A DNA stretch of 64,000 nt from Limnobacter sp. SAORIC-580 (GTDB lineage Bacteria > Pseudomonadota > Gammaproteobacteria > Burkholderiales > Burkholderiaceae_B). The notes beneath the pieces were generated by a model. The model was not told where the DNA came from, did no database searches, and saw only the letters and a program-made list of their open reading frames with translations. This document shows, one piece after another, positions 25,123 to 35,895 of the stretch; the stretch's first letter is position 1, and the number at the start of each line of letters is the position of its first letter. Location of the stretch: assembly GCF_013004065.1 (NCBI RefSeq), contig NZ_CP053084.1, positions 2,232,001 to 2,296,000 of the forward strand, in the 5' to 3' direction. The position numbers and the translations under genes are program-made.

Positions 25123-28100
25123 ATGTCCCGATTTTTTATTGATCGCCCCATTTTTGCGTGGGTGATCGCGATAGTTATCATGCTGGCCGGCGCGTTGGCC
25201 ATTTTCAACTTGCCTGTGGCGCAGTACCCGGCCATTGCACCGCCCGCCGTCACCATTCAAGCCACCTACCCAGGTGCCTCTGCTGAAACCCTGCAAGACT
25301 CGGTCACCCAGGTGATTGAGCAACGAATGACTGGCCTGGATGGATTCCGCTACATGAAATCCACCAGTGACTCCACCGGTCGACTGCGAATCGAGCTGAC
25401 TTTTGAGCCTGGCACCAACCCGGACATTGCACAGGTGCAAGTTCAAAACAAATTGAGCCTGGCTGTGCCCTTGCTGCCCGATGCGGTACAACGCCAGGGT
25501 ATTCAGGTGACTAAAAGCTCAGCTGGTTACCTGCTGGTGATCGCCTTCACAGCCGTGGATGGTGCATACAGTTCTACCGAACTGGCCGACTTCATCACCA
25601 CCAATGTGCAAGACACCATGAGCCGCGTGAACGGCGTGGGTGAGGTACAGGTGTTTGGTAGCCCCTATGCCATGCGCATCTGGTTGAACCCCGACAAGAT
25701 GAATCAGTTCAAGGTGACGCCCGGCGATATTCGCAATGCCGTGCTGGCCCAGAACGCGCAGGTGTCTGCGGGTGAATTGGGCGGTGCACCGGCTGTGAAG
25801 GGTCAAACACTGACTGCAACCATCACTGCACAAACCTTGCTTGAAACACCCGAAGACTTCGAGCAAATCATTTTACGAACCACTGGAGATGGCGCCACTG
25901 TGCGCCTGAAAGACGTGGCACGTATTGATTACGGCAGTGAGAACTACAATATTTTGCCCCGCTGGAACGGACGCAATGCATCCGGTATTGGTATTCGTTT
26001 GGCCTCCGGTGCCAACGCACTGGACACTGCAGAGGGCGTGATCGCCGAGATGGAGCGCATCACTCCCTTGATTCCCGAAGGCATGGAATGGGATGTGGCT
26101 TACGACACAACGCCATTTGTAAAAATTTCCATTGAAGGCGTGGTCAAAACCCTGATCGAGGCGATTATTCTCGTGTTCCTCGTGATGTACCTGTTCCTGC
26201 AAAATTTCCGAGCAACGCTGATTCCAACCATTGCAGTGCCCGTGGTGTTGCTGGGTACGTTTGCGGTGCTTTCTGCATTTGGTTTTTCAATCAACACACT
26301 GACCATGTTTGCCATGGTACTGGCCATTGGTCTGCTGGTGGACGACGCCATTGTGGTGGTTGAAAACGTGGAGCGTGTGATGGCCGAGGAAGGTTTGTCG
26401 CCTTTGGAAGCCACACGAAAATCGATGGACCAAATTACCGGTGCCTTGGTGGGTATTGGCTTGGTACTGTCGGCGGTGTTTGTGCCCATGGCATTTTTCC
26501 CGGGCTCGGCAGGCGTTATTTACAAGCAGTTTTCAATCACCATTGTGTCGGCAATGGCCTTGTCGGTGATTGTTGCACTGGTGCTGACACCGGCCTTGTG
26601 CGCCACCATGCTCAAGCCCATTGAGAAAGGCCACAGCCACGAGAAAAAAGGATTCTTCGGCTGGTTCAACCGCAAGTTTGATTCAAGCAACGCACGCTAC
26701 CAGGGCGCAGTGGGGCGCATGCTGCACAAGTCGGGGCGATACCTGATTATTTACGGTGGCCTGTTGGCTGTTACCGCCTTCATGTTCACCCGCTTGCCCA
26801 CTTCATTCCTGCCCGATGAAGACCAAGGCGTCTTCTTCACGCAGGTGCAACTGCCGGCGGGTGCCACGCAAGAACAAACCTTGCAGGTACTGGCCAAGAT
26901 GGAAGACTATTTCCTCAATGAGGAAGGTGACAATGTGAAGTCCCTGTTCACCGTGGCAGGTTTCAGTTTCTCGGGCACCGGACAAAACTCCGGCATTGGC
27001 TTTGTGAGGCTGCGCGACTGGAGTGAACGCCCCGGCAAAGAAAACTCCGCGGCTGGCATTGTTCAACGTGCCTCGGCTGAATTCGCAAGCTGGCCAGAAG
27101 CACAAGCTTTTGCCTTTGCACCCCCAGCCATTCGGGAATTGGGCAATGCCTCCGGCTTTAACCTGTTTATTCAAGACCGCACCGGTTTGGGCCGTGATGC
27201 GCTGATTCAGGCCCGTAACAGCATGATTGGCGAAGCCGCGAAAAACCCGATATTGACGGGTGTTCGCCCCAATGCGACTGCCGACACTCCGCAATATCAG
27301 CTTGATATTGACAATGCAAAAGCGGGGGCTCTGGGTGTGAGTGTTGCAGAAATCAGCGACACGCTCACCTCGGCCTGGGGTGGCAGTTTCATCAATGACT
27401 TTCTGGACCGAGGTCGTGTGAAGCGCGTGTACATGCAGGCCGATGCGCCATTCCGCATGTTGCCCGAAGACCTGAACCGGTTCTATGTGCGCAACAGCGA
27501 CGGCGAAATGGTGCCCTTCTCCAACTTCTCGTCAGCAGAGTGGTCCATGGCCTCTCCACGCCTTGAGCGTTACAACGGTCTTCCCGCTGTTGAAATTCAG
27601 GGACAGGCGGCACCCGGCATGAGTTCAGGCGACGCCATGGACGCCATGGAGGCGATTGCAGAAAACTTGCCTGAGGGCATGGGCATTGAGTGGACGGGTT
27701 TGTCGTACGAAGAACGGCAGTCGGGTTCGCAGGCACCACTGCTCTATGCGCTTTCCTTGCTGATCGTGTTTTTGTGTCTGGCAGCGCTATATGAAAGCTG
27801 GTCCATTCCTTTCGCAGTCATGCTGATTGTGCCTCTGGGTGTGGTGGGTGCCCTGCTTGCGGCCAGCGGCCGTGGCTTGGCCAACGACGTGTACTTCCAG
27901 GTGGCCTTGCTGACCACTGTGGGTTTGTCAGCCAAAAACGCAATCCTGATTGTTGAATTTGCCAAGGAGCAATTCGACCAGGGCCGCGATTTGCTGGAAG
28001 CCACACTGGATGCGGTACGCATGCGTTTGCGCCCCATCATCATGACCTCGCTGGCCTTTGGTTTGGGCGTTGTGCCCTTAGCTATTTCGACTGGCGCAGG

Positions 28101-28257
28101 CTCGGGCAGCCAGAACGCGATTGGTACCGGCGTACTGGGCGGCACCATTTCTGCAACCGTGCTGGGCATTTTCTTTGTTCCCATGTTCTTTGTGGTGGTC
28201 ACCCGCTTGTTTGGCAAAAAACGGGCCGAGAAAAATGCCACCGCGCAAGGAGAATGA
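25123..28257 (+). CDS. HAE1-type multidrug RND permease (AcrB/MexB type)
   Basis: 1044 residues starting [21 protein letters not shown], the standard AcrB opening. The proton-relay helix reads [22 protein letters not shown] with both Asp residues. Other family marks are [33 protein letters not shown] and the second-repeat helix [19 protein letters not shown]. It pumps hydrophobic and amphiphilic compounds from the periplasm and membrane, driven by protons. Spacing is 24 bases after the adaptor gene and one base before the channel gene. Confidence 0.97.
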   Translation: MSRFFIDRPIFAWVIAIVIMLAGALAIFNLPVAQYPAIAPPAVTIQATYPGASAETLQDSVTQVIEQRMTGLDGFRYMKSTSDSTGRLRIELTFEPGTNPDIAQVQVQNKLSLAVPLLPDAVQRQGIQVTKSSAGYLLVIAFTAVDGAYSSTELADFITTNVQDTMSRVNGVGEVQVFGSPYAMRIWLNPDKMNQFKVTPGDIRNAVLAQNAQVSAGELGGAPAVKGQTLTATITAQTLLETPEDFEQIILRTTGDGATVRLKDVARIDYGSENYNILPRWNGRNASGIGIRLASGANALDTAEGVIAEMERITPLIPEGMEWDVAYDTTPFVKISIEGVVKTLIEAIILVFLVMYLFLQNFRATLIPTIAVPVVLLGTFAVLSAFGFSINTLTMFAMVLAIGLLVDDAIVVVENVERVMAEEGLSPLEATRKSMDQITGALVGIGLVLSAVFVPMAFFPGSAGVIYKQFSITIVSAMALSVIVALVLTPALCATMLKPIEKGHSHEKKGFFGWFNRKFDSSNARYQGAVGRMLHKSGRYLIIYGGLLAVTAFMFTRLPTSFLPDEDQGVFFTQVQLPAGATQEQTLQVLAKMEDYFLNEEGDNVKSLFTVAGFSFSGTGQNSGIGFVRLRDWSERPGKENSAAGIVQRASAEFASWPEAQAFAFAPPAIRELGNASGFNLFIQDRTGLGRDALIQARNSMIGEAAKNPILTGVRPNATADTPQYQLDIDNAKAGALGVSVAEISDTLTSAWGGSFINDFLDRGRVKRVYMQADAPFRMLPEDLNRFYVRNSDGEMVPFSNFSSAEWSMASPRLERYNGLPAVEIQGQAAPGMSSGDAMDAMEAIAENLPEGMGIEWTGLSYEERQSGSQAPLLYALSLLIVFLCLAALYESWSIPFAVMLIVPLGVVGALLAASGRGLANDVYFQVALLTTVGLSAKNAILIVEFAKEQFDQGRDLLEATLDAVRMRLRPIIMTSLAFGLGVVPLAISTGAGSGSQNAIGTGVLGGTISATVLGIFFVPMFFVVVTRLFGKKRAEKNATAQGE

Positions 28258-28258
28258 T

Positions 28259-29743
28259 ATGAATAAAATTCAATTCTGGACATGCACTCCGCTGGTGTTT
28301 GCACTGGCCCTGGCCGGTTGCGGCACGCTGGCTCCCACCTATGAACAGCCTGCTGCGCCAGTGGCTAGCAACTGGCCAAAGGGTGAGGCCTACCAGGCCG
28401 ACAGCCCTACAGCGCAGGCCGCGATTGACCTGGCCTGGCGAGATCTGTTTGTGGACCAGCGCCTGGAGCAACTGCTTGAACTGGCCTTGAAAGAAAACCG
28501 GGATTTAAGAATTGCAGCGCTGAATATTGAGCGAGCACGCGCGCTTTACCAAGTGCAACGCAGCGATTTATTCCCCACGATTTCTGCAGATGGTGAAGGC
28601 AATCGGCAACGCTTGCCCGCTGACTTAAGCGGCGGTCGCTCTGGCGGTGCCACCCCGAAACAGTACAGCGCAACAGTGGGTTTTGCTGCCTATGAGCTCG
28701 ATTTATTTGGCCGGGTGCGCAGCCTCAATGAAGAGGCCTTGCAGCGTTTTCTGGCCACAGAAGAAGCACGCAAAAGCGCGCAAATCAGTTTGATCGCGGA
28801 GGTGGCCTCCAGTTACCTCACCCTGGCCTCTGATCAAGCCTTGCTTGAACTGGCGCAAGACACCCTGAAGAACCAGCGTGACGCCTACGATTTGATCAAG
28901 CGCAGTTTTGATTTGGGTGTGGCCTCTCAACTTGATTTGCGCCAGGCTCAAACCAGCGTCGAAGTGTCCCGCGCCGATGTGGCCCGGTTTACACGTGCTG
29001 TGGCCCAAGACCGCAACGCGCTCGAGCTGCTGGTGGGCAAAAACATTCCGAAAGAATTGCTGCCCGACAGCAACCTGGAGGGTGCCGCCGCCATGGTTGA
29101 ACTTCGCGCTGACATTCCTTCCGCGGTATTGCAACGCCGCCCCGATGTGGAGTCGGCCGAACGTTTGCTTCAAGCCAGCAATGCGCGCATCGGCGCAGCC
29201 CGTGCCGCGTTTTTTCCCAGCATTACCCTGACCGCTGATGCAGGCACTGCCAGCTCCTCGCTGGATGGCCTGTTTGAATCAGGCTCACGCACCTGGAGCT
29301 TCATACCCAGAATCAACTTGCCGATATTTGATGCTGGCCGCAACAGTGCCAACCTCGAGGTCGCAAAAAAAGATCAGCAAATTGCATTGGCTGAATATGA
29401 AAAAACAGTACAGGGCGCATTCCGTGAAGTGGCTGATGCCTTGGCTGCACGGGGCACACTCGATGCAGAACTGGATGCACAAAATGCCTTGGTGGAGGCC
29501 ACCTCGGAAAGCTACAAACTGAGCGAGGCCCGGTTTAAACGCGGCATTGACAGCTATTTGAATGTCCTCGATTCGCAACGAGCGCTTTACTCTGCCCAAC
29601 AAGACCTGATCGCAGTTCGACTGGCGCGCACTGCCAACCTGGTGACCTTGTACAAGGCGCTTGGCGGTGGCTGGACAGAGAGTGACGCCAACCTGGCAAG
29701 TGGCTACACATCGGGAGGAAGCAACAATGATCAACGAGGCTAA
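28259..29743 (+). CDS. Outer-membrane efflux channel lipoprotein (NodT/OprM type)
   Basis: 494 residues from the ATG at 28259, preceded by AAGGAG; the frame is open upstream only inside the pump gene. The lipobox LALAGC is at about residue 21. Two outer-membrane efflux repeats are present, with APTYEQP near the start, [12 protein letters not shown], and [29 protein letters not shown], the NodT-family signature. It completes the tripartite pump. Its last 17 bases overlap the TetR gene. Confidence 0.96.
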   Translation: MNKIQFWTCTPLVFALALAGCGTLAPTYEQPAAPVASNWPKGEAYQADSPTAQAAIDLAWRDLFVDQRLEQLLELALKENRDLRIAALNIERARALYQVQRSDLFPTISADGEGNRQRLPADLSGGRSGGATPKQYSATVGFAAYELDLFGRVRSLNEEALQRFLATEEARKSAQISLIAEVASSYLTLASDQALLELAQDTLKNQRDAYDLIKRSFDLGVASQLDLRQAQTSVEVSRADVARFTRAVAQDRNALELLVGKNIPKELLPDSNLEGAAAMVELRADIPSAVLQRRPDVESAERLLQASNARIGAARAAFFPSITLTADAGTASSSLDGLFESGSRTWSFIPRINLPIFDAGRNSANLEVAKKDQQIALAEYEKTVQGAFREVADALAARGTLDAELDAQNALVEATSESYKLSEARFKRGIDSYLNVLDSQRALYSAQQDLIAVRLARTANLVTLYKALGGGWTESDANLASGYTSGGSNNDQRG

Positions 29744-30326
29744 AACCATGACCAGTAAGGCGGAACTTCGCCGCCAGCAAATTCTGGATGCAGCAGCCGA
29801 GTGTTTCAGGAAAAGCGGTTTTCACGGTGCCAGCATGTCCGAGATTGCGAAATCTTTTGGCATGAGTGCCGGGCACATCTACAACTACTTCGAAAGCAAG
29901 GAAGCGATTATTGAAGCCATGGTCAAGCGTGACCTGGACCAGGCGCTTGAGCGAATCGCAAAAATTCAAGGTGAGAAAGACATTCTGAAAGCCATGCTGG
30001 GCACGGTGGATGAAGGTGTGCAACGGCGCATTGACCGAAGCGAACTGGATACGGAAATTTTGGCAGAGGCCGCACGAAACCCGAAAATTGCCGCCACGGT
30101 TCAAGGTACCGACGCGGTAATTCGAGAGAAGGTCACGCATCTGATCAAAGGCATTCAGCCCTTGAAAGACTCACCACCCTGCGAGCTCAATCTGGCTGCG
30201 AAATCCACCATTCTGATGGCTCTGTTCGACGGACTTCAAATTCGCGCCATACGCGACCCGGACATGAAGGCTGACGACATTGCCCGTGTGTTGAAAAGTG
30301 TGATTCAGCAGATGCTTCAAAGCTGA
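29727..30326 (+). CDS. TetR-family repressor of the efflux operon
   Basis: 199 residues from the ATG at 29727, six bases after GGGAGGAA; an internal ATG seven codons later is possible. The N-terminal helix-turn-helix is [44 protein letters not shown]. The C-terminal ligand domain is about 130 residues. It is co-directional with, and overlaps, the channel gene, so repressor and pump are made together, giving negative feedback. Most RND repressors are divergent instead. The palindrome at 23872-23885 is its likely target. Confidence 0.92.
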   Translation: MINEAKTMTSKAELRRQQILDAAAECFRKSGFHGASMSEIAKSFGMSAGHIYNYFESKEAIIEAMVKRDLDQALERIAKIQGEKDILKAMLGTVDEGVQRRIDRSELDTEILAEAARNPKIAATVQGTDAVIREKVTHLIKGIQPLKDSPPCELNLAAKSTILMALFDGLQIRAIRDPDMKADDIARVLKSVIQQMLQS

Positions 30327-30382
30327 GATTGGCGCGGCAGGCCTGGGGTATACTCGGGCTCTACTTCACTGCCGCGCCCCAC

Positions 30383-31378
30383 ATGCCACGAGCTGTCCTC
30401 CCCTACAGCCTGCCTTTGCTGCTGATCATTTTGATCGGCTTTGCTGCACTGTCGCTTACCTTGGGCGCTTATCCCCTGAGCCTTCTCGATAGCCTGCATG
30501 CCTTGCTGGGTACCGGCGAACCGATGGCAGTGCAAGTGGTTCAAGACATTCGACTACCCCGCACGCTGGGTGCCATTTTAGTGGGCGCTGCCTTGGCGGC
30601 AGCTGGCGCGGCTTATCAGCTTCTGTTTCGAAACCCGCTGGTGTCGCCCGATATTTTGGGTGTGTCCTCGGGCGCTGGGCTGGGTGCCGTTCTGGGTTTG
30701 TTTCTGGGCCTGCCCAGCCTGGGTGTGCAAAGCCTCGCATTTGCAGGTGGCATTGCCGCAGTGGCATTGGTGATTGCACTAGGCAAAGCGATTCAACATG
30801 CTGACCGAACCCTGGTGCTGGTGTTGACCGGCGTAGTGCTGGGTTCACTGGCTGGGGCAATCACTTCTTTATTGAAAATTCTCGCCGACCCTTACGATCA
30901 ATTGCCAGCCATTACCTTCTGGTTGCTGGGCAGTTTAAGCGGCATGCACATGGCACAAGTTTGGGTGGTCGCGCCAGTGGTGCTGGTGGGTTGCTCGGTG
31001 CTGTATTTGCTGCGCTGGCGTCTGAATGTGCTGAGCCTGCCCGAAGCTGAGGCGAGCGCTTTGGGAGTTCAAGTCAAACCCCTTCGAATTACCGTGATTG
31101 CGCTTGCCACCATCATGACCAGCGCGGTGGTTGCCGTGGCTGGCGTCATCGGCTGGATCGGATTGTTGATTCCCCACGCAGCACGCCTGCTGGTGGGTCC
31201 AAGCCTTGCTCGTCTGTTGCCCATGTCGATCGTGATGGGTGCACTGTTTTTGTTGCTGGTTGATACCGCTTCGAGAAGTTTGGGTGATCTAGAAATACCG
31301 TTGGGTATTTTGACAGCGCTGGTGGGTGCACCCTTCTTTTTAGGACTGCTGCTGCGGCGTGCGGGAGCCAGTTCATGA
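30383..31378 (+). CDS. FecCD-type ABC transporter permease (iron-siderophore, haem or cobalamin)
   Basis: 331 residues from the ATG at 30383; a TTG 18 codons earlier also keeps the frame. Nine or ten helices with family marks: DIRLPRTLGAILVGAALAAAGAAYQ, FRNPLVSPDILGVSSGAGLGAVLGLF, and the ATPase-contact end GLLIPHAARLLVGPSLARLLP. It imports a chelated metal or cobalamin through the inner membrane with the ATPase encoded next (four-base overlap). No periplasmic binding protein is nearby. A TATACT at 30349-30354 could be a -10, but no -35 at proper spacing is seen. Confidence 0.93.
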   Translation: MPRAVLPYSLPLLLIILIGFAALSLTLGAYPLSLLDSLHALLGTGEPMAVQVVQDIRLPRTLGAILVGAALAAAGAAYQLLFRNPLVSPDILGVSSGAGLGAVLGLFLGLPSLGVQSLAFAGGIAAVALVIALGKAIQHADRTLVLVLTGVVLGSLAGAITSLLKILADPYDQLPAITFWLLGSLSGMHMAQVWVVAPVVLVGCSVLYLLRWRLNVLSLPEAEASALGVQVKPLRITVIALATIMTSAVVAVAGVIGWIGLLIPHAARLLVGPSLARLLPMSIVMGALFLLLVDTASRSLGDLEIPLGILTALVGAPFFLGLLLRRAGASS

Positions 31379-32145
31379 GCCTGAAAACCGAAAACCTGTC
31401 GGTGGGCCACGGGGGCTGTGCAGTGGTCGAGCACGTTAACCTGGAGTTGAAACAAGGCGAAATACTTTGCCTGCTCGGCCCCAACGGCAGCGGCAAAAGC
31501 ACACTGATAAAAACGCTGTTGAACTTGATTCCCCCTTGCGCAGGGCGGGTGCTGATCAACAACGCTCCCCTGCAAAACCTGGCGTCACCGGCATTGGCGA
31601 AGCACTTGGCTTATGTGCCCCAAAGCCATGCCAACAATCTCGGATTTTCCGTGTGGGATACCGTGTTGATGGGCCGAACCACGCATTGGGGTTTGTTCGG
31701 TGGCCCCACACAGGCCGACCATCAAGCGGTGCACAATGCTCTGGAACAATTGGACATCAGTGAATTGAAACTACGAGATTTCAATCTGCTTTCCGGCGGG
31801 CAACAACAACTGGTGCTGATAGCGCGTGCCCTGTGTCAGGGTGCGCAAACTCTGATTCTCGATGAACCCACCGCCAATCTCGACTTTGCCAATGCGGCCA
31901 AGGTAATGCACACGCTGGCATCGCTTGCAGCTGCCGGGAAAAGTGTGGTGCTGAGCACGCACAACCCGCAAGATGCTTTGGGAGTAAATGCCACCGCTTG
32001 CTTGCTGAAAGGGCGTGCCGTGCTTGCGCTTGGCCCCGCCCATCAGGTAATCACCTCCGAGACCTTGAGCGCACTGTACGGCGTTCCAGTTACAGTCAGT
32101 AAAACAGAGTCAGGCCATATTGCGGTGGTTCCCGGCAATCACTGA
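31375..32145 (+). CDS. ABC transporter ATP-binding protein (FecE/BtuD type)
   Basis: 256 residues. Walker A is LLGPNGSGKSTLIK, the signature is LLSGGQQQLVLIARAL, and Walker B is TLILDEPTANLDF, followed by the switch His in LSTHNPQDAL. It powers the FecCD-type permease encoded before it. Together they form an importer lacking its binding protein. It converges with cueR five bases away. Confidence 0.95.
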   Translation: MSLKTENLSVGHGGCAVVEHVNLELKQGEILCLLGPNGSGKSTLIKTLLNLIPPCAGRVLINNAPLQNLASPALAKHLAYVPQSHANNLGFSVWDTVLMGRTTHWGLFGGPTQADHQAVHNALEQLDISELKLRDFNLLSGGQQQLVLIARALCQGAQTLILDEPTANLDFANAAKVMHTLASLAAAGKSVVLSTHNPQDALGVNATACLLKGRAVLALGPAHQVITSETLSALYGVPVTVSKTESGHIAVVPGNH

Positions 32146-32150
32146 TCTGA

Positions 32151-32570
32151 TTATTCAGCAGCCAGCCCTTCAAGTATCGGGCAGTCGGGCCGAGAATCAC
32201 CTTTGCAACAGTGAACCAGGCGTTCCAGTTCGGCCTTCATTGCATTCAATTCGCGAATTTTCGCTTCCAGTGCATTCAGGTGTGATTGCGCAAGCTTTTT
32301 GACCTCCCGGCTTGGGCGCGTTTTGTCTTGCCACAGGCCAAGCAATTCCTCAATCTGCTTGATGGAAAAACCGAGGTCACGTGAGTGCCGGATAAAACGC
32401 AGCAAGTGCAAATCCCGGCTGTTGTACAAACGATAACCAGCCTCGGTGCGGTTGGCCTCGGGCAGCAAACCCACCATTTCGTAATGCCGAATCATTTTCG
32501 CGGTGATTCCCGATTCCATGGCCGCTTCGCCAATCGTGAACCAATCTTTGCGTGTCCATTCTGCGTACAT
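32151..32570 (-). CDS. cueR: CueR-type copper-responsive MerR regulator
   Basis: 139 residues from the ATG at 32570, eight bases after GAGGAG; a GTG two codons earlier overlaps the copA stop region. The DNA-binding part is FTIGEAAMESGITAKMIRHYEMVGLL, then a dimer helix. The metal loop has Cys-x7-Cys in CKGDSRPDC, matching CueR, with the Cys just before it as an extra residue. It senses Cu(I), Ag(I) or Au(I) and activates copper export. It is downstream of copA on the same strand, and its target promoter is the 19-base-spacer site before copA. Confidence 0.93.
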   Translation of the reverse strand: MYAEWTRKDWFTIGEAAMESGITAKMIRHYEMVGLLPEANRTEAGYRLYNSRDLHLLRFIRHSRDLGFSIKQIEELLGLWQDKTRPSREVKKLAQSHLNALEAKIRELNAMKAELERLVHCCKGDSRPDCPILEGLAAE

Positions 32571-32572
32571 GT

Positions 32573-34813
32573 TCACAACTCCTCTGTTTCAGGTTTCAAT
32601 AGTTTGGGTTTCCAGCGAGTCAGCAACAGGGCGTTACTGACCACACTGACTGAACTCAAAGCCATGGCTGCGCCTGCGACCACCGGGTTAAGCAGTCCCA
32701 TCGCGGCCAAGGGTATTCCCACTGCGTTGTACACAAAAGCCCAGAAAAGATTTTGTTTGATCTTGTTGTAGGTGCGTCTGGAAATATCAATGGTTTGAGC
32801 CACCAGGGCGGGGTCAGGTCGCATCAGCGTGATGTCGGCTGCATGCATGGCCACCTCCGTGCCACTGGACATTGCAAAACTGACATCCGCAGCTGCCAGC
32901 GCAGGCGCATCGTTGATTCCATCGCCCACCATGGCCACCACCTGGCCCTGCTGGCGATAATGGGCCACTGCCTCGCTCTTGTTGTGCGGCAATTGTTCAG
33001 CCTGCACCTCTGAAATACCCAGCGCCTGGGCAACGCGTTGGGCACTCGCCCTGGAGTCGCCTGTCAACAACACAGATTTCACCCGCAAATTGGTCAAATT
33101 TTGCACAGCTGCAAAAGCGCCTGCTTTCAAGGCATCACCAAAACCCAAGGCCCCCAGCAAGGACACTTCACCTTGCTGGTCTTCAGCAACCCAAGCATGG
33201 GTGGGTGCGTTGTCTGGCAAGGCTTGGTTCACCGCGCTCAACGCCGATTCCGGCACACCCAGTTCACGCATCCATCGAGCAGTACCTACATACACACGTG
33301 TGCCATCCACCATGCCACTGACACCACGCCCAGGCTGGTCCTGCAATTGGCTTACCCCAGGCCATTGAACGCCCTGCCCTTGCGCATAGGCCAGCACAGC
33401 TGCGGCCAGCGGGTGAGCGCTGCCCGCTTCAACAGCTGCTGCCTTGGCAAGAAAGCTGTGCAGGCTATTGCTGTTAAAAGGCACTGCTGCACCCACAGAT
33501 GGTTTGCCCTCAGTCAAGGTGCCGGTTTTATCAAACACCACGGTGTTAATTCGGTGAGCAAGCTCCAGCGCCTGTGCATCTTTAATCAGGATTCCATGGC
33601 GCGCCGCCACGCCCGTGCCTGCCATGATTGCGGTGGGTGTGGCCAAACCCAGGGCGCAAGGGCATGCAATCACCAACACAGCCACCGCATTCACAATGGC
33701 CAACTCCAGGTTGCCACCTTCAGCCAAAAACACCCAATACAACAAGGTAAGCACCGCAATCACCAACACCACGGGTACAAACACGGCACTCACCTTGTCC
33801 ACCAGCTTTTGAATGTCAGGTTTGGCTGCTTGCGCGTCTTCAACCAGGCGAATAATTTTGGCCAGCGTGGTTTCAGCACCCACAGCGCTCACTTCAATCA
33901 ACAAGCGCCCATCCAGGTTCACAGCACCGCCGGTCACCAGGCTTCCCGGAGATTTCTCAACCGCCTGGCTTTCCCCGGTAATCAGGGCCTCATCCACATG
34001 GCCTTCGCCTTCCAGCACACGGCCATCCAGCGGAATTCGCTCACCGGGCTTCACCACCACCTGCATGCCCACCGCCACACTGGCAATCGGCAGCACTTTT
34101 TCTTGCCCGTTCTGAATCACTGTGGCGGTGTCGGGCCGCAAGGCTTGCAACGCAGCAATGGCTGCAGTGGTTTGCCGCTTGGCGCGTGCTTCCAGCCACT
34201 TGCCCAACATCACCAAGGTGATCACAGCGGCAGACGCCTCGAAATACAAATGCGGGTTGCCCTCGCCCAACATGTAAGCCGACAAACCAAATGCCGCAGA
34301 AGTACCAATGGCCACCAGAAGGTCCATGTTGCCCGTGCGGTTTTGAATTGCTTTCAATGCTCCCCGATAGAAACGGGCGCCCAACCAAAACTGCACCGGG
34401 CTGGCCAAAAGCAATTGTATCCAGCCAGGCAACATGTAGTGCTTGCCAAACAGCATTCCTGCCATGGGCAACACCAAGGGCAAGGTGAGCAATACGCCCC
34501 ACAACACCATCGTGCCTTCATGATCATTTTGTTTTGTGGGGTGCGAACCCGCTCTGGATGCGCCTGCTGAGCTTGGCTGGCTGGCAGTTTCAATTGGCTC
34601 CGCGTCATAGCCTGCCTTTTGAATGGCCTCGATCGCGTTTTGCAACAGATCGGGTTTGGCCAGTTGTATGCGGGCCTTCTCGGTGGCCAGGTTCACCGTT
34701 GCGCCAATGACACCAGGCGTAGCCAACAAGGCTTTTTCGACAGCGCTGGAGCATGAGGCACAGCTCATGCCGCCCACAGCAATGTCGATGGTATTGGACG
34801 GGTTGGAATTCAT
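32573..34813 (-). CDS. copA: Cu(I)-exporting P1B-type ATPase
   Basis: 746 residues. One N-terminal heavy-metal domain has [16 protein letters not shown]. Eight helices include the ion-path motif [12 protein letters not shown]; the phosphorylation motif [12 protein letters not shown], the HP dipeptide in [10 protein letters not shown], and [20 protein letters not shown] complete the P1B-1 set. It exports Cu(I) from the cytoplasm to the periplasm using ATP. GGAGAG precedes the ATG. It is driven by a CueR-type promoter at 34841-34871 and co-transcribed with cueR. Confidence 0.97.
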   Translation of the reverse strand: MNSNPSNTIDIAVGGMSCASCSSAVEKALLATPGVIGATVNLATEKARIQLAKPDLLQNAIEAIQKAGYDAEPIETASQPSSAGASRAGSHPTKQNDHEGTMVLWGVLLTLPLVLPMAGMLFGKHYMLPGWIQLLLASPVQFWLGARFYRGALKAIQNRTGNMDLLVAIGTSAAFGLSAYMLGEGNPHLYFEASAAVITLVMLGKWLEARAKRQTTAAIAALQALRPDTATVIQNGQEKVLPIASVAVGMQVVVKPGERIPLDGRVLEGEGHVDEALITGESQAVEKSPGSLVTGGAVNLDGRLLIEVSAVGAETTLAKIIRLVEDAQAAKPDIQKLVDKVSAVFVPVVLVIAVLTLLYWVFLAEGGNLELAIVNAVAVLVIACPCALGLATPTAIMAGTGVAARHGILIKDAQALELAHRINTVVFDKTGTLTEGKPSVGAAVPFNSNSLHSFLAKAAAVEAGSAHPLAAAVLAYAQGQGVQWPGVSQLQDQPGRGVSGMVDGTRVYVGTARWMRELGVPESALSAVNQALPDNAPTHAWVAEDQQGEVSLLGALGFGDALKAGAFAAVQNLTNLRVKSVLLTGDSRASAQRVAQALGISEVQAEQLPHNKSEAVAHYRQQGQVVAMVGDGINDAPALAAADVSFAMSSGTEVAMHAADITLMRPDPALVAQTIDISRRTYNKIKQNLFWAFVYNAVGIPLAAMGLLNPVVAGAAMALSSVSVVSNALLLTRWKPKLLKPETEEL

Positions 34814-34840
34814 GCTTGCTCTCCATGGTGTGATGGAAGC

Positions 34841-34871
34841 ATTTTCAACCTTAACACCATGTCAAGGTCAA
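34841..34871 (-). promoter_or_regulatory. CueR-type promoter/operator of copA
   Basis: On the minus strand, TTGACC (34866-34871) and GAAAAT (34841-34846) are 19 bases apart, the long spacing typical of MerR-family promoters. Inside lies the inverted repeat ACCTT-N11-AAGGT (34848-34868), the CueR box form. Confidence 0.78.
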
Positions 34872-34883
34872 TGCCTTGACCTT
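34864..34883 (+). promoter_or_regulatory. Second inverted repeat in the copA-copZ gap (possible copZ control)
   Basis: AAGGTCAA and TTGACCTT are perfect arms around TGCC, sharing bases with the copA operator. On the plus strand TTGACC at 34876-34881 is 19 bases from CAGCAT, a weak -10, so this may be a second MerR-type promoter firing toward copZ. Confidence 0.45.
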
Positions 34884-35013
34884 ACCATGATTGGAAGCTT
34901 CAGCATATCCATGTGTTCAATTCAATGGGAGAGTCTTCATGACACCGCCATGGCGATTGCCCGATAAAGTACATGCATTAGAATTGCGGTTAACCCCAAC
35001 TGGAGTGCAAAAC

Positions 35014-35214
35014 ATGATTACCTTGAGTGTAGAGAAAGTGAAATGCGGCGGATGTGCCGCCAATGTGAAACAGGCCGTCTTGGCCAAAGACCCGCAGGCA
35101 CAGGTGCAAGTCGATGTCGCCAACAAACAGGTAGAAATTGATTCTCGTCTGGACGGACACACCTTGGCCACGATTGTCAGCCAGGCCGGCTACCCCGCCA
35201 CCCTGCAAGCCTGA
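35014..35214 (+). CDS. copZ: CopZ-like copper chaperone (heavy-metal-associated domain)
   Basis: 66 residues from the ATG at 35014 (MITLSVEKVKCGGCAANV); the frame is open upstream but unlike the family. The Cys-x2-Cys in KCGGCAA is the metal site. The fold is a single ferredoxin-like domain ending SQAGYPATLQA. It would carry Cu(I) in the cytoplasm to CopA or CueR. It is divergent from copA, sharing a 200-base control region with overlapping CueR-like repeats. Confidence 0.88.
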   Translation: MITLSVEKVKCGGCAANVKQAVLAKDPQAQVQVDVANKQVEIDSRLDGHTLATIVSQAGYPATLQA

Positions 35215-35223
35215 TTCAAAAGA

Positions 35224-35859
35224 TCAAGCGGCTTCGCAGTATGCCTGGCCCCAGTAGTTGTACGTGAACGCCTTGGGGCCGGGCACATACATGGTTTCAA
35301 TGTCATCCACCAAAAACCCGCCTTCCTTGAGCAAAGCGGGAATGTCCCGGTTCAAGTGACAACCTCCCGCCAGTTTTCCCCACACGGGTTGCAAACGATT
35401 CTGCGTGTTTCGCACTTTTTCATCCGGTGCCGCGCCATGCTCGCAAAACAGCAACTTACCGCCCGGCTTTAACACTCTGCGCATTTCCTTCAAGGCTTGC
35501 ACGGGCTCTGGAATGGTGCACAGGGTGTAGGTCATCACAATCGTGTCAATGCTTGCATCGGGTAATGGAATTTTCTCGGCGGGAAGCCCCATCAGCTCAA
35601 CACTCAAACCGGTTTGATCAATTCGTTTTTTCGCCAGGCGGTGCATTTGCATGGCGGGGTCAAGACCGATAATTTTTTCAACTTTTGCAGCGTCATAGTG
35701 GCGCATGTTCAAACCGGTACCGATACCAATTTCAAGCACCAGCCCTGTGGCTTTGGGTACCACTTTCTGGCGTTGCCTGTTGATGGCTTTCATGCCGCAA
35801 GCGAAATCAAGCAAAGTAGGCAGTACGTGTCGGTCGTATAATTTGGCTAACAATCCCAA
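35224..35859 (-). CDS. Class I SAM-dependent methyltransferase
   Basis: 211 residues. The SAM-binding motif is GLVLEIGIGTGLNMRHYD, followed by the acidic IIGLDPAM and the post-I motif DTIVMTYTLCTI. The C-terminus KLAGGCHLNRDIPALLKEGGF resembles the UbiE/METTL7-like group acting on lipid or small-molecule substrates. The substrate cannot be assigned. It converges with copZ nine bases away and is divergent from the sodium symporter. Confidence 0.9.
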   Translation of the reverse strand: MGLLAKLYDRHVLPTLLDFACGMKAINRQRQKVVPKATGLVLEIGIGTGLNMRHYDAAKVEKIIGLDPAMQMHRLAKKRIDQTGLSVELMGLPAEKIPLPDASIDTIVMTYTLCTIPEPVQALKEMRRVLKPGGKLLFCEHGAAPDEKVRNTQNRLQPVWGKLAGGCHLNRDIPALLKEGGFLVDDIETMYVPGPKAFTYNYWGQAYCEAA

Positions 35860-35895
35860 TTTTTTGTCCTTTTGTATTCAGGAAACGTCGCCACC

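Noticed and set aside
30300..30382. A cobalamin riboswitch before the FecCD permease
   Set aside because: The gap is under 60 bases and shows no B12-box or large folded leader; it is too short.
33038..34570. A long open frame of 510 codons on the plus strand
   Set aside because: It is the antisense shadow of copA; the composition is rich in His, Gln and Cys with no domain, and copA on the other strand is certain.
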